Shown here piece by piece: positions 10,747 through 22,812 of a stretch of DNA of 64,000 bases; position 1 is the stretch's first letter; each line of letters opens with the position of its first letter. The notes beneath the pieces were generated by a model that had not been told where the DNA came from, did not search any database, and was given only the letters and a program-made list of their open reading frames with translations. A program made the translations under genes and the position numbers. The DNA is taken from positions 248,001 through 312,000 of the forward strand of contig JADILM010000002.1 of assembly GCA_016617785.1 (NCBI GenBank), read 5' to 3'. Source of the stretch: Sporobolomyces roseus. Taxonomy: Eukaryota > Basidiomycota > Microbotryomycetes > Sporidiobolales > Sporidiobolaceae.

Positions 10747-13064
10747 AGCTACGCAACCCATCTAATCGGACCGATACTTCAAGGAGGAGTACGATAGACT
10801 GCATCGAAAGCAGTAGTAAGAGGGCGTCATCGACTTACGAAGACTACAAGCCGCTGCCGAAACCGCCTCAACACAATAATTCGAATACTCGCCTCGTCCG
10901 TTCTTTCCTTCCTTCCCATCGTTTCAGTATCTCCGGTACTTGGTTATGCTGACTAGGAGGCTGAGAGGAATAGTCACTACAACCAACAGATCGAATCCTC
11001 ACCTCTGAAGCGCATTCTTCGACTCTACCGAAACGACTTTCACTCGCTTTCGACGGCTTCTCCCCTCAAGACTCGCTACAAGTCCTCGTCATCGGTGATG
11101 GGTTCGCTAGTCTCTCAGCTGCGATTGGATGTTGTCGACAAGGTTACAACGTTACCTGCTTCGACCGCTCAGAAGGTGCAAGCTCATCGAATCAAGAAGA
11201 CGTTACAATGTTGGGTGCAAACGCTACCCTTCTCTTGACTCGTTGGGGGTGCGTGGATGAGATCTGGAGACATGCAAGCCCTGGGAAGTGGCTCGAGTTC
11301 AAGGATGCACAAGGTAGGACACTCTACAAGGAGGATCTCGACGAGATGTGAGCATTCTCTTCCCCCTTATTTCGAAATCTTCTATACATCGGACTGAACG
11401 AGATATCCGTAAGCAGCTCGGCGCAGTATGGCGCTCCTCTCCTGTCCGGGACGAGGTCGCAAATGCTGGAATCGCTCAGAGTTCACGCTCGACTCTGCGG
11501 AGTTCAATTCGATCACAACGCAGAGATAGTTGGATTCGAAGACTCGAGGAATCGACCCGGTGCTATTCTGGCTAGTCGCGAGATACGAAGGGCGGGAATC
11601 ATCATCGTGTGTAATGGCGTCAATTCAACGGCGAAATCGCTTCTCTTCTCCGATGATCAATTGCCGCAATTACGACGACCGTCAAACTTCTCGGTCTATC
11701 AAGCCATCATGGATTCTGAAAATGTCACTCGAGATCCTCAATGTAGCTGTGAGTACGGTCCCACAACTCTTCGTCTCGTTTGAGCTTACTGACTCTCTCT
11801 TCCGGTAGTAGACTTGCTGGAGTACGTAAATTTGACTAGCTGTGTATTTGTCGTCAGTCTCCCCGGATTAACGCTTTGATTCTGTGTCAACGGTAGCGGA
11901 AACATTCGGACCTGGTTGGGAGAAGATGCGCACATCTCGATATATCCAGTCGACTCGGGACGACAAGTTGCGTTCGTGAGTCTGTCTTCCCTCTCGAGAC
12001 ATTCGTATGCTCTTCACATCGGATTTGCGATCTGATCGATAGAATCGATCTCTGAACAGACCTACACGCACAAAGACGCCTATGGGCCTTCATCGCACGA
12101 TTGGAGAAGCTTGCTGCCAGTTTCAACGATGCTCGATACACTACAGGGTTGGGACAAAGGCTTACAGACAGCTTTGAGCAAGTTCAAGCAAGTCAGTCAT
12201 TGGCAGATCATGGAAGGCGAAGTGCAGAGTGAGTGGGTGAGCCGAGGCGGAAAGGTAAAATCGTCTCGCACTTGATCTTGCTTCTCTATCTGCTGATGCT
12301 CTCACTGCGAGGATTGACAGATCTGTGTCGCCGGTGACTCGGTGCACCCTACCTTGGTGAGACCATCCTGCGAACTGTACCGACGATTCGACCAATGCTG
12401 ACAATGCCTCGACTTTGTTGACTCAGCCTGCATCGATGCAAAGCGGCTCGCAGTCAGTCGAAGATGGAGCTACGATTGCACAATGCCTTGCGATGGCGGG
12501 AGGCGAGAACGAAGGGGTCGGACTCGCGCTCAAAGTCTACGAACGATTACGCAAACCGAGGGTTGAGCTTGCTTCGAGACTGGGACGAAAGGTACGCTTG
12601 ACCGGACATATGTCTATCATTGCATCAAGAGAGATCGCTGATCGACGCATTCCAAATCGAACAATTAGCAAATGAAAGTGCTTCACAGCTTCGTTTCACA
12701 TTCGCAGAATCTACCATTTCGCAACTCTCAACGATTCTCATGGTACGAATCGTCTACTGTACCTTCAAGTGATTCGGGAAACGGAGGTTCTCCAGCACGA
12801 CTCTCGGCGTTCGCTGTCAATCCAAACGTGCTCCGACCTTTATCTTTCGAAATGTTTAGTTTCGACTGCGAGCAGCACGTCCTCGATAGTTGGGTCGAGG
12901 TGGTGCGAGACATTAGACAAGCTCGTAGGACGACCTCACATGGAATGAGTGAAGATATGGCTGCATCGGCGAGGAGATGGGCGCAAATGAGCAAAATTGG
13001 GAACGATCATGCTAGTAGTCCGACAACTTTCGCTATCGATTCCTTTGCAGCTCTCGGTTTATAG
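10743..13064 (+). CDS. FAD-dependent monooxygenase (salicylate-hydroxylase-like, PF01494 type); 3' end unresolved
   Basis: Supported exons: 10743-10935, 10990-11347, 11417-11748, 11812-11821, 11897-11975, 12060-12254, 12321-12356 and 12427-12591. The N-terminal Rossmann motif reads VLVIGDGFASLSAAIG, the GxGxxS/A dinucleotide-binding type. The second FAD motif ICVAGDSVHPTL matches the conserved GD-A/S-H-P, followed by SVEDGATIAQCLA. The family hydroxylates aromatic substrates with NAD(P)H and O2. The substrate cannot be told from sequence. Odd points are a 10-nt micro-exon, two tandem NAGNAG acceptors (AAGCAG near 11416, TAGTAG near 11811), and a ~100-residue N-terminal extension before the Rossmann fold. 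After 12591 the frames must switch. A good exon (12632-12742) and a later frame ending at 13064 both look coding, but I could not join them with consensus sites. Confidence 0.6.
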
Positions 13065-13321
13065 AACTTGGATGTTATTTCATTTACGTGTCTATCGTGG
13101 ACGGAAGAGAAAGCAGAGGAGTTTGAGGTGCGAAGGACCACTCCTTCGCAACGAAGCGTTATTTCCATTTTGTGTCCTTCAGCCCTCGGTCCCCGGTCAG
13201 ACTTTCACCGTTCTATCAGCACAGCCGAAGATCATTTCAAGGTCAATCGAAAGAGTCGGCACTCTTTGCGAAACCTCTCTCTCTCTCTTCTCTTCCCTCA
13301 ACTCTTCACTTTCTGGCTCCA

Positions 13322-14442
13322 ATGTCTTCCTCTGGTTCCCCCCCGCCAGCCGATATCTCTGACCAATCCTTAATATCTGCACCTCACCCACCGTCCGACT
13401 CAGCTCCTCCCCCATCTTCCTCCACCCAAGTTAGTTCTCATCTCGGTTAATCTCTCCCTCCTCCCCAACTAACTCCTTCTTCATACAGACCACAATACCA
13501 CCACGAACTTATTCATCTTCACCTACTCATATCAGACCGCCCCCTGCCTATGCCCCGAATAGTTCAGTACCCAAATTCATTCGATTCCTTGCACTGATCG
13601 TATTCCTCGGTGGATCCTTGACTGCTGGTACTGCTTGGTTCTACAAAGTATAATCATCTCTCTACTCTCTACGATTAAGAAGAAAACGAGAGCTGATACT
13701 AGAGTGTTTGAAACAGAGTATCGTTTATCCTCGATTAATTCTCGCACTCAAAGCCAAGACGCAATTGTTTGGGTTCCACAAGAGTAGGTATCAAGTGCTA
13801 TTTGAGGGGTTGAAAAGGTTTTTGGGAAGTGATAGCGTGAAAAGATTGGGAGGAACCGAGGCTGTCGAATTCAGGAGAAAACAGAGAGAGGAAGGAGGGG
13901 ACGTCGTCAAAGAGGAAACAGAAGGACAAGAGACAATTGCAGAGAAGAAGGAAGCCAGCGAGAACGAAAAGGAACCTTTACTCGAATCAGAGCTCGTCTC
14001 TCCCTCTCTTCCTCCCCCACCTCAGCTTCTTGCACCCCTCCAATCCTCACTCTCTTCGCTTCACACAACCCTCTCAACCTCCTCCCCATCATCATCAACA
14101 TCCAAATCGAACCCGTCAAACCTAGTACAACCTCAAGGTCAATTAATGCGTTCGTTCGTTACGTTCAATGAGTACCTCGAGGCTGAATTAGGGAGTGTCA
14201 ATGCGGCGAACCGGACGTACTCGGGGTATGGAACGACTGGAGGGAGTGTCAGTGGGGAAAGGAAAGTGTTGAGTGAGGCTACGATGGGTTTCAAGAGCGA
14301 AATTAGAAGTATTAAAGGTACGTCGGATCTCAACCTTCCTTGCGGGGACGGAGAGCTGACGTTTGAAGCTTGGGGTTGTCATACAGGTGCGTTATTGAAT
14401 AGGAGGAATTTCGTTAGACCGGAGATTGGAGTAACCGCTTGA
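13322..14442 (+). CDS. Single-span membrane protein, possible PEX14/PEX17-like peroxin
   Basis: Exons 13322-13429, 13489-13647, 13717-14317 and 14387-14442 give 307 residues. The N-terminus is Pro/Ser-rich. One hydrophobic span (FIRFLALIVFLGGSLTAGTA) lies near residues 65-85. It is followed by YPRLILALKAKTQLFGFHKSRY, an acidic disordered linker, and a helical C-terminus ending FKSEIRSIKGALLNRRNF. The layout and the C-terminal EIRS-KG-LL-RNF pattern recall fungal-specific PEX14/PEX17-related peroxins, which dock cargo receptors at the peroxisome. That is recalled family resemblance, not a search result. It could also be an unrelated lineage-specific membrane protein. Confidence 0.5.
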
Positions 14443-14641
14443 GAATGATGGGAAGTTGCTTGTCAACTTCGAAGTGATTATTGTTTCGTACTCGTCCTTG
14501 TTGTAACATTGTCAGTGTTATTGCTCTTACTCTGATCTATGAATGAGTGAATTTTGTAAGTTTCGACTTGGCCATTTTCAGAGAGTGATTTCTCGCTCTT
14601 GTTGCTTCAACCAACAACTTTTCACTTCACTCTACACAAGG

Positions 14642-16751
14642 ATGACTTCGCTTGCCGATGAGTTGATGAACGACTTGGACGATCTCGGTTCCGGATCAGA
14701 GGATGAATCATTCGCTACTGGTACTCACTCTGAATCAGCGATTGCAACTCAATCAACACCAACACCTCTCACTACTTCAATCAAAGAAGAAGAGGACGTA
14801 TCAGATGGAGGGGAGGATGTAGAGTTGACAGATGATATGTATAGGGTACCAGAAGGAGGGATTAAACCTGCTGAAGAATTGGATCAAGATCAAGTCAATC
14901 GAATGGATCTCGCTTCAATTAGTCAAGTTAACAAGGTAGCGAAATTATATGGGGGAAAGACTCTCAAAGATGTATTACAGGTAGGTCTCTCCCGCTTGAT
15001 TGAGAGTAGGGAGGGAGGAGTGCTGATTTAGAGGTGAATCGAGTAGAGAATCGATCATTACAAGTTACATCCAGATCCAAACCTCGCAAGTGATGGAGAT
15101 TCAAACGAGTATCAATTAATCGTACAAGCCAACAACTTGAGCGTAGAAATAGATAACGAAATGTTGATCGTTCACAAAGTATGTCTCTCCCTTTCTCCCT
15201 CTCCCTCCCTCCCTCATCTTGCCTCTCACTGATCATTTGAATGTTTCCGAATAGTTCATTCGAGATCATTACTTGCCTCGATTCCCAGAACTCGATTCCC
15301 TCGTTTCAGCTCCTCTACCTTACTGTCGAGTGATTTTGGCTTTAGGAAACGGTCCGGAACTACAAGGTGATATTACGGGGTTGTTACCTAGTGGATCAGT
15401 CATGGCGGTCAAGGTAACGGCTGCTACTAGTAAGGGAGAGGTGTTGGACGAGAATGAATGGAGTCAAGTCAAAGAAGCGACGGAAATGATGTTTGGTTTA
15501 GATGAATCAAAGAAAAAGGTAAAAGAACTCCCTTTTTCACTTCTCCTTCTGATTCAAGTGTATGAAAGCTGATAGAAGGGGGTTCATGAGACAGATTCTC
15601 GAGTACGTCGAATCGAGGATTTCTTTACTTGCACCGAATATTTCCGCGATTGTTGGAACTCAAACTGCTACAAAGATCTTGGGAATCGCTGGTGGATTAC
15701 AAGGTCTTAATCGAATCCCACATTCAAACATTTACGTGCGTTTTCCAAAACTCTACCAATCCCACTCTTTCTCAAAACCTGACTGAATTGGAGGTCGAAA
15801 TCTGCGCAGGTTCTCGGAGCGGTGAAACGTTCTACGACAGGATTCTCCACGGCCTCCTACTCAGTCGACCGATTACACACCGGATTCATCTACCACTGTC
15901 CTCTCGTCCAATCCACCCGACCCGAAGATCGAATGAAAGCACAACGAAAAGTCGGTGCGAAAGTTGCTCTCGCTGCTCGAGTCGACGTGGCGGGTTCGAG
16001 TCCAGGAGGAATGTTTGGAGAAGAATGTAGGAAGAAACTGGTTGGGGAAATGGAGAGGTTAGCTAGACCACCTCCTAAGAAAGTGACGAAAGCTTTACCG
16101 AGACCGGATGAGAAGAAGAAGAATCGAAGAGGTGGGAAACGGTAAGCATTCTTTTCTTTTCTTCATGTGTGGGTGAGAGTGAGCTGATGTTCAGTGAATC
16201 GAATGCAGAGCGAGGAAAGCTAAGGAAGCTTATGGAATGACTGAATTGAGGAAACAACAAAACCGATTGAAGTTTGGAGAGGCGGAAGAAGAAGTTGGCG
16301 CGTACGATGAAACGACGGGAATGGGAATGGTTGGAAGTTCATCGGGACACGTTCGTGCGAATGCTGGGGAAGCGAGAAGCAAAGGTAAGGCTCTATTTTC
16401 TCTCACGCAGCCCTGTACAAGTTTCGTGAGCTGACGTCAGCGGAGTTGGTGTATACAGCGAAACTATCGAAGAGTGCGAAAGGGAGGATCGCGAGTATCA
16501 AAACTTCTGGAACTGCTACGAGTGGATTGGCGACTTCTCTATCGTTCACTCCTGTACAAGGTCCGTCTATTCTCTCTCACTCCTTTCATTCTGGAAACTG
16601 ATGATGACTGGAATGAGTAGGGTTGGAATTGGTTGATCCTTCGAAATTACGATCGAAAGTGGACGATGCAAACGCTAAATGGTTCTCGGATGGTGCGTTC
16701 ACGCATGTTAAGAAAGGTGAAGGGATTGGGAAACCTAGTGGATCGAAGTGA
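14642..16751 (+). CDS. PRP31: Pre-mRNA splicing factor Prp31 (U4/U6.U5 tri-snRNP)
   Basis: Exons 14642-14980, 15047-15178, 15255-15518, 15595-15735, 15810-16141, 16209-16384, 16459-16560 and 16621-16751 give 538 residues. The start is [15 protein letters not shown], the usual Prp31 N-terminus. The NOSIC/Nop core follows: [29 protein letters not shown], then the RNP-binding Nop region [20 protein letters not shown] and [16 protein letters not shown]. The basic C-terminal domain contains [20 protein letters not shown], as in orthologues. Prp31 binds U4 snRNA with Snu13 and bridges U4/U6 to U5. Length is close to the human protein (499). The final intron uses a GTCCGT donor. Confidence 0.93.
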
Positions 16752-17381
16752 GCGATGAATGGGTTTTGCAAGGAGGAGATGGAGTGAGGAAGAGGTAGTT
16801 TTCGCAATTTTTCTCTCTTTTACGTGAATCACTGTTGTGCTTGTAAACCGTTTCGATTCGATTTCGGGCATCGCCAGAAAGTCGTCATGGGGCAGTCTCT
16901 TGATGCTAAAGGTGCTTCTTGCGAGAGACGGTCAAGGAGGACTTTCGGGATTTTGTCGGATGCTCTGATTTTTTGCGAGATTGAATTCGACTGGCTCAGG
17001 TATGCGGCAGGAAGTGGTGGACCCGAATGAATGGAGCACTTTCATGCGAGAAAAGAGGTTCACGATTCACTCCTCGGGCTTCTCTCCTCCCTCTATCTCC
17101 CCCCTCTCCTCCTCACAAAGGGTGGTGCATCATCATCTGAAGCACTCCCTGACTCAATACCCACCCTCCAACGCATACCCACCTCGACACGCATTCAAAA
17201 AAAGAACCTTCTACTCTCAAACTTCGCTGGTCGATATCACTTTACAAGAGCAGCGCTCTCCCTTCACACTACTCTATCTGGCTCCATCTCGCAACACGAC
17301 TGTGAGTCTCGTTCTTCTCTGCAGGGAGGGAGTTCCAAAAACTCATCACGCGTTGCTCCCTTCAGAATCTCTCCAAAAAAA
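16752..17381. other. Intergenic region and probable 5' leader of the next gene
   Basis: The gap lies between PRP31 and the ATG at 17382. The downstream reading frame is open back to 17031, but this extension lacks the composition of the protein body. A GTGAGT donor near 17301 with a CTGCAG acceptor near 17323 suggests a 5' UTR intron. No separate gene is visible. Confidence 0.4.
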
Positions 17382-18737
17382 ATGGCACACCTACACTCTT
17401 CACGTTCACGACCTGAACCTCTCGCACTTCATCAGTCAAACAATACAAACAATACAAACGATCGCGCACGACTTCTTTCATCTCTCCGTTCAGCACCCGT
17501 TCCTCAAGCCTACAACCACCAATTTCAATCGCAGCAACAAGCCCAACAACACGCTCAACAACAACAGCAACACCAATACGCAAACCTTCCTCAGATGCAA
17601 CAACAACATGACCCGAGATCTGCAGCTTACGCTCAGTTTCAAAACGCACAAACTGCTTACCTCGCAGAGTTGCAACGACAAATCATGGTCAAACAGAACG
17701 AGATTTGGATCAATCAACAACAGATCGAAGCAGAGGCGGCGATGAGGGCGATGAGTCTACAACAGCAGGAGAACGAAAGGGAGAGGGAATGGAATGTCGA
17801 AATGGAGAGGCAGAACTCGATTGAAAGGGAAGAACAACAAGCTAGGAGTAACCCTTTGGTCGCTTCGGCGTTGGCGAGGAGGAAGAGGCAATCTTTGAAC
17901 CTCGAGGCTCAACAACAACAACAACAATCTCACTCTCAAACTCCCTCTTTCCTCACTCACGAACGACACTCGACTCCTCCTACCACTTGTTCCCCTCCTC
18001 CCTCTTCGACTTCCTCTTCAGTCCGTTCGACTCCTCCCCCGCCAGCCGTCATCCTTTCTGCTCCCGGAGAACCTTATCCCGATACTTCCTCAGCATCCGG
18101 TTCCGAATCCGGTGACGGCGGTACACGACCTTCTTCCCCTTCAACTCACGTATCGAACTCGAACGAATCTTCTCCGAAACTCGACGATTCAGAGACCGTA
18201 GACAAAGAGTTGAAAGCTTCTCGCCGACGATCTCACCTCGATACTCTATCGAACGCTTTAGGAGGCCGAACGAAGCGCAGACCCGTTTCAATGGGTGGTC
18301 CACTCCCCTCTTCTTCCTCGTCCAATTTCGCCCCGGAAATCGTCACTCCTCGACCCAACCAACTCACCTTCACTCATCCTTCTTCGCCCAACCCAACTCG
18401 TTCCCCTCGAGCCAGTTTCACTCCTCGTTCCATCTCCGACTCTCACCCTCTCCTTCGTTCACCAAACCCTTCTTCTCCTCAACAACATGGATCCCAATTC
18501 TCCTCTTCCTCTTCTCAACATGTCTCGGTGAAACCCCCAATTCTACCAGGTCACGCTTACGCAACGAGACAACCAAAAGGTCCACCTACGAATTTGTTGG
18601 AGGAAGAGGTCGGAGGAGTCAAGAATTTTGGATCGAGGATCAGACAGAAAGCGATCTTGGATTTGAGGAATGGTCGATCGAGGGGAAGGCAGAGTAGTCT
18701 GGAGGTTGGCGCAGCAAGGGTAGGTGTCGCTTGTTGA
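17382..18737 (+). CDS. Disordered Gln/Ser-rich protein with a central coiled coil, unknown function
   Basis: A single open frame encodes 451 residues from an ATG in good context (AAAAATGG). Residues ~45-105 are Gln-rich. A highly charged helical stretch (~90-165, rich in QQQE, ERERE and EMERQ) should form a coiled coil. Long Ser/Pro tracts follow. The only conserved-looking block is C-terminal: ILPGHAYATRQPKGPPTNLL then NFGSRIRQKAILDLRNGR. I do not recognise the family. A potential GTAGGT donor sits just before the stop, so the true C-terminus may be encoded by a further exon. Confidence 0.6.
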   Translation: MAHLHSSRSRPEPLALHQSNNTNNTNDRARLLSSLRSAPVPQAYNHQFQSQQQAQQHAQQQQQHQYANLPQMQQQHDPRSAAYAQFQNAQTAYLAELQRQIMVKQNEIWINQQQIEAEAAMRAMSLQQQENEREREWNVEMERQNSIEREEQQARSNPLVASALARRKRQSLNLEAQQQQQQSHSQTPSFLTHERHSTPPTTCSPPPSSTSSSVRSTPPPPAVILSAPGEPYPDTSSASGSESGDGGTRPSSPSTHVSNSNESSPKLDDSETVDKELKASRRRSHLDTLSNALGGRTKRRPVSMGGPLPSSSSSNFAPEIVTPRPNQLTFTHPSSPNPTRSPRASFTPRSISDSHPLLRSPNPSSPQQHGSQFSSSSSQHVSVKPPILPGHAYATRQPKGPPTNLLEEEVGGVKNFGSRIRQKAILDLRNGRSRGRQSSLEVGAARVGVAC

Positions 18738-20167
18738 CGCGTGCACGCCCGATTCAGCTTCTTGTAAAATTCCGTCAACCCTTTTCCCTTTCCTTCTCTT
18801 CCCTCCTATTCTTTCGGTCCTTCTATCACGCTCAGTCGTTCCATTTATCTACCACGCTCCTTTTTGTGCTCCCTCTCTCTCTCATCTAGCTGTATCCCTC
18901 TCTCTCCTATTCTGTTTTACGCGTTTTAACGATTCTCTTCTCCCAAGGTCTTTCTCGTTCTGTCAGTGATCTTCAATCAGGCTTGATCTAGGTATTCTCC
19001 TACTTTTGCAAACGCATTCACTTTCCTTCTACTCGCTCGGATTCAGCATTGCTGGCTTCGTTCGAGAGCACATACGCAAAGGTTGCGAAGTTTCTCTCTT
19101 TCGTCTGAGATTCTTCCGAGCTCGGAAATGTTAATGCAGCTCAATTGCGTGAATTCACAACAGCCACACAAATGTTTGTGGGTTGCGAAAGGAACTTGAT
19201 GAGTGCAATCGGTGAGCTTTTCTGCGACACCGCAGAATCATAGCGTTTCGGTTTGAGCTATTGACACGGAATCAGACATTATAGGGGAGGAGAATATTCT
19301 GCGAGCGTATCCAGCAGAGCGAGTGAGAGGCCGGAGGAGAGAAACAGACTGTTCGCTTCGTCTCTTTCGTCGACTTTGCTCACGAATCTTCTCATGATTT
19401 CTCGACACTCGCTTTCGCAAAGTCGCTGCGTCCGTTGCGCCCGACCTCGCATCTTTGAAATCAAAGAGTGACAGGCTCAAAGTCGACTCGAAGATGGATC
19501 ATGCTCCTGTCAACGACGAGGTCCAGCTCTGAGACTCGAAAATGACAGTCTCAGATTCGACGGATCCTCGCTCAATTCACCCTACCTCGCTACTCTGCTC
19601 GCCGTCAGATCAGTCCGAATTCTTATCATGTCTCTAGCTGCCAGAAGACGCAACATAGACGCTTCGTTCGTCACTCGTCGAAGGCCGGGATCGGCGTGTG
19701 AAACGAAGTCAAGCTTGAGCTCGTCTCAACACCGCCGAAATCCACTCGCGGAAGGAGCCACTGCCTCTTGACGATGCTGAGGGCGAGTGCAACGATAAGC
19801 TGGTCTAGTAGTCAGGCCAAGGCCCTGGACGAAAGCAACGCGGCGAAAATGAAGAGGTCCTTGCTCGAGCATAGTTCTCCCTGCAAAAGTATCGCTCTTC
19901 GGTCTGCTACTCGTTCACAACGCTTTGGCCCTGAGGACCCATCAGGAGACCAACGAAGCGAGAGAAATGATGCAGAAGATGTTAGAGAAACGAGAGAATT
20001 GTGTTTGGTCATTTTCACGAAAGTTGCACCGAATAAACCAGCCAGGACTATCGGATGAGACTCTAGAACGAATAGAGATAGTACTACTTTGTGTATCTTT
20101 GGGAGGGAGAAGAGAGAAACGGAGGGGAAGGGGAAGCGGATATAGAAAGGAGGAGCGATTTTGTGGT
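18738..20167. other. Gene-poor region, 1.4 kb
   Basis: No ORF here has a recognisable domain or a splice pattern that extends it. A short stretch near 19896-20010 could encode a hydrophobic segment followed by a charged helix (core LLVHNALALRTHQETNEA), but I cannot build a gene around it. The left part is pyrimidine-rich and is probably the 3' UTR of the upstream gene. Confidence 0.5.
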
Positions 20168-22812
20168 TTAACCGCAGATGTTGGGGTAGATAGGCTTGTT
20201 GGGGTCCTTGGGGATCCATCCACCGAGGACACCGGAACGATACGACCAATCATCGGAGTTCTCAGCCTGGATAACGAGCGATAGATCAGCAAGAGAACGA
20301 AGGAAAAGAGAAGAAAGGGTCCCCTTTCCTTCCAAGTCCAAGATACCCAGCCCGATGCCGATGATTCGAATAAGTTGATCTGCGCGCTCCAGGACCTATG
20401 AAGAGAGAAGGACGTTAGAAACGGTTGACCGGCGAAAGGAGATAGAAAGAGCTCACTTTGCGAGAGAAGTCTTGTATTCCTCCGAGAATGAAGCGGTCTT
20501 GCCAGACTTGCCCTCACAGCTGCCGGTGAAGGATGATCCAGGGTAGGTTCCGTCGTAACGAGCTCCGATACCGCGACCTACAGCAAAAAACGAACGAAAT
20601 CAGTTTTCTGGAAATGTCGATGAAAGGATGATAGACGGTGTCGAGAGGGTGACAGGGGAAGTCAAGAGATCGTCGAAGTAGATAGGAAAGGCAGGAACAA
20701 GAGAAAAAAAAGGGAGACTGACCGTTCAAGAAGTTGGTGCAATCAGTGATGGCGGCGGTGAACTCGTCGAGAAGGAGAGGGTTGAACGAGTCGGCACGAG
20801 CATAGTACTGCTTCATACCGCAGATGGAAGCAACACGTTGCTCATCGTTCTTCTTGAGGTCGTTCTCGTTGAAAACGAAGTAAGGGTGATCAGAAAGAGA
20901 AACTCCGAGGAATTCAGGCGACGGGAACGACTTTTCATAAACTTGTAACGGCTGGAAGGCGGAGTGAAGAGACAGATAAACGTCGGACGGGTTGTTTCCG
21001 GTAGGGTAGCGTACGCGGCCGTAAGAATCGTAAGCGAATTGTCGGTAAACGTCGATTACTTGCTGTGAGATGAAACCGGCGGGTTCATTGAGACTATATA
21101 GCATCAGATAGATCAGCGAAGTGCTAGGGATGATCTCCCGCAAGAAAGAGGCGAGCGGAGGAGGAACGGATATAGAAGCGAAAACTCACGCTTGAAGAAT
21201 GGTGACAGTGTCGGCGTATTTGGGCTTGGCAAACTCCTTCGAGAGGATGCTGACGACGTCGAGAGTACGTTCGACGTTCTCTTGGTTGGTTTGCCAGGTA
21301 GCTTGTCCTCGTCGTCCCGAGTTGTCGAAACCGTTTCTGTCAAAATCGAGAACAAGTCAGCGATGCCGTTCCTCTTGACGAAGCCAGACGACAGAGAGCG
21401 GCTACGTACTGAGAGCCTGGTGCGCCGTGGATATCCACCATAACCTGGGGAGAAAAAAAAGAGAGGGCAAGAGAGAGGAGAAGAAGAGAGGGGGGAAGAG
21501 AGAGAAAGGAAAGAAAGAGGAGAGGAGAGTAGGAGGATAGGTGAGAAGAAGGGAGAGGGGAGGAAAGAGAAAGTAGAGAGAAGAGTGGGAATGGGGAACA
21601 TGAGGGATGGGAACAAGGAAGATGAGAGGAGGAAAAAGGGGGAGAAATCAGCGAGAAGATTCGAGGAGGTCAGTGAAGGTACTTGTGGAGGTCGACAAGA
21701 GAAACTCACCTTGATGCCTTGGTTGCGAGCCCATCCAATAGCCTTGAGGAGGTAAGGGTATTGACCACTAACGTAGGGCTCTCCGGCTCGTTTGACCTGA
21801 TCGAAGGCCCAGTAACCTGCGGGTGTCAAATACGTCAGTAGCTATACGAGATACGTATGAAGACGGAAAGGCGAAAGAGAGAAGTGAAGTAGGATCAAAG
21901 TAAGGAGCGAAAAATGGAGAGTTGGGGAAGGAGCGAAGAAGAAAGAAGGAAAGATGGTTTCGAGACTCACCGATAGGGATACGAATGTGGTTCCTAGCGA
22001 AGGGAATGTCATGATCAGCGGCTGAAGGGGATCAAGGAGGTGGAGGGAGAATCGACTCACAATCCGTACGAAGCGATTTCAGCAATATCAGCTTCGGTGT
22101 AGAAACTGTCCCAGTGAGCCTGAAGACGCCTCTTGCATTCGGTCGCTCCGAGCTTCTCGCAGAAGGTGTACTCGTCGACGATCGCTGACGAGGAGAAACG
22201 AAGGAGAGTCAACTTCGGTTATAGGCGAAGAGAGGGAAAGGAAAGAGTAACTCACTCTCGTCACCGGTGTTGACGAAGAGGGAAGGAGTGATCCAGGGCT
22301 ACAGAAATAAACCAGTCGAAACGAGTCAGCCAAGTCGATTCGAGAAGAGAGAGAAGAGAAGAAGAGCGATTAAGTCGACTTACCTCGGTAACGAGCCATC
22401 CTCCGAGATTGACACCTCGAATAGGAGTCGTACCGTCAAAGTCCCACCGCCACTTGGGTCCAGGCTTGGCCCTCTTGACGATACTAACGTCCTCGATAAC
22501 GTTAGGATCGTTCTTTCCCAGCGCGATCGCCTCGGTCGCAGCTGCGGCATTGGTCTCGAGTTGTTGGTTGATGCGTTGAGTGGTCGCCTCCGAATTGAAG
22601 TCTGGGCTGACATAGATCGAGTCTTGACGGGGAGGAGGGAGAGAAGCGGTTGCGAGAAGGTTGGGTGAAGTTTGAGGTAGAGGTACACGTTTGCGCAAGT
22701 TGGATCGTCCAACTCGGAGACGGGTAGGGTTGTTGTCGACTTGACCGGCAGCGTTGGTAGCGACAGCGAAGAGGAGAGCCGCTCCGCTCACGGTGAGAGC
22801 GAGAGAAGGCAT
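20168..22812 (-). CDS. EXG1: Secreted exo-beta-1,3-glucanase, glycoside hydrolase family 5
   Basis: Eleven exons (minus): 22812-22384, 22298-22256, 22184-22061, 21993-21971, 21816-21710, 21444-21410, 21336-21190, 21093-20723, 20577-20457, 20395-20329 and 20266-20168. They give 521 residues. A signal peptide (~1-22, SLALTVSGAALLFAVATNA) and a dibasic site near 40 precede the catalytic domain. Landmarks are [51 protein letters not shown], the acid/base LNEP (E306), the probable nucleophile DEFTAAITDC (E413), RYDGTYPG, and GWVSWTWKAENSDDWSY. The enzyme trims glucose from cell-wall beta-1,3-glucan. Exon 4 is only 23 nt. The last intron (20328-20267) starts GAAAGG instead of GT. Using the nearest upstream GT would delete the conserved VSWTWK. 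Confidence 0.88.
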
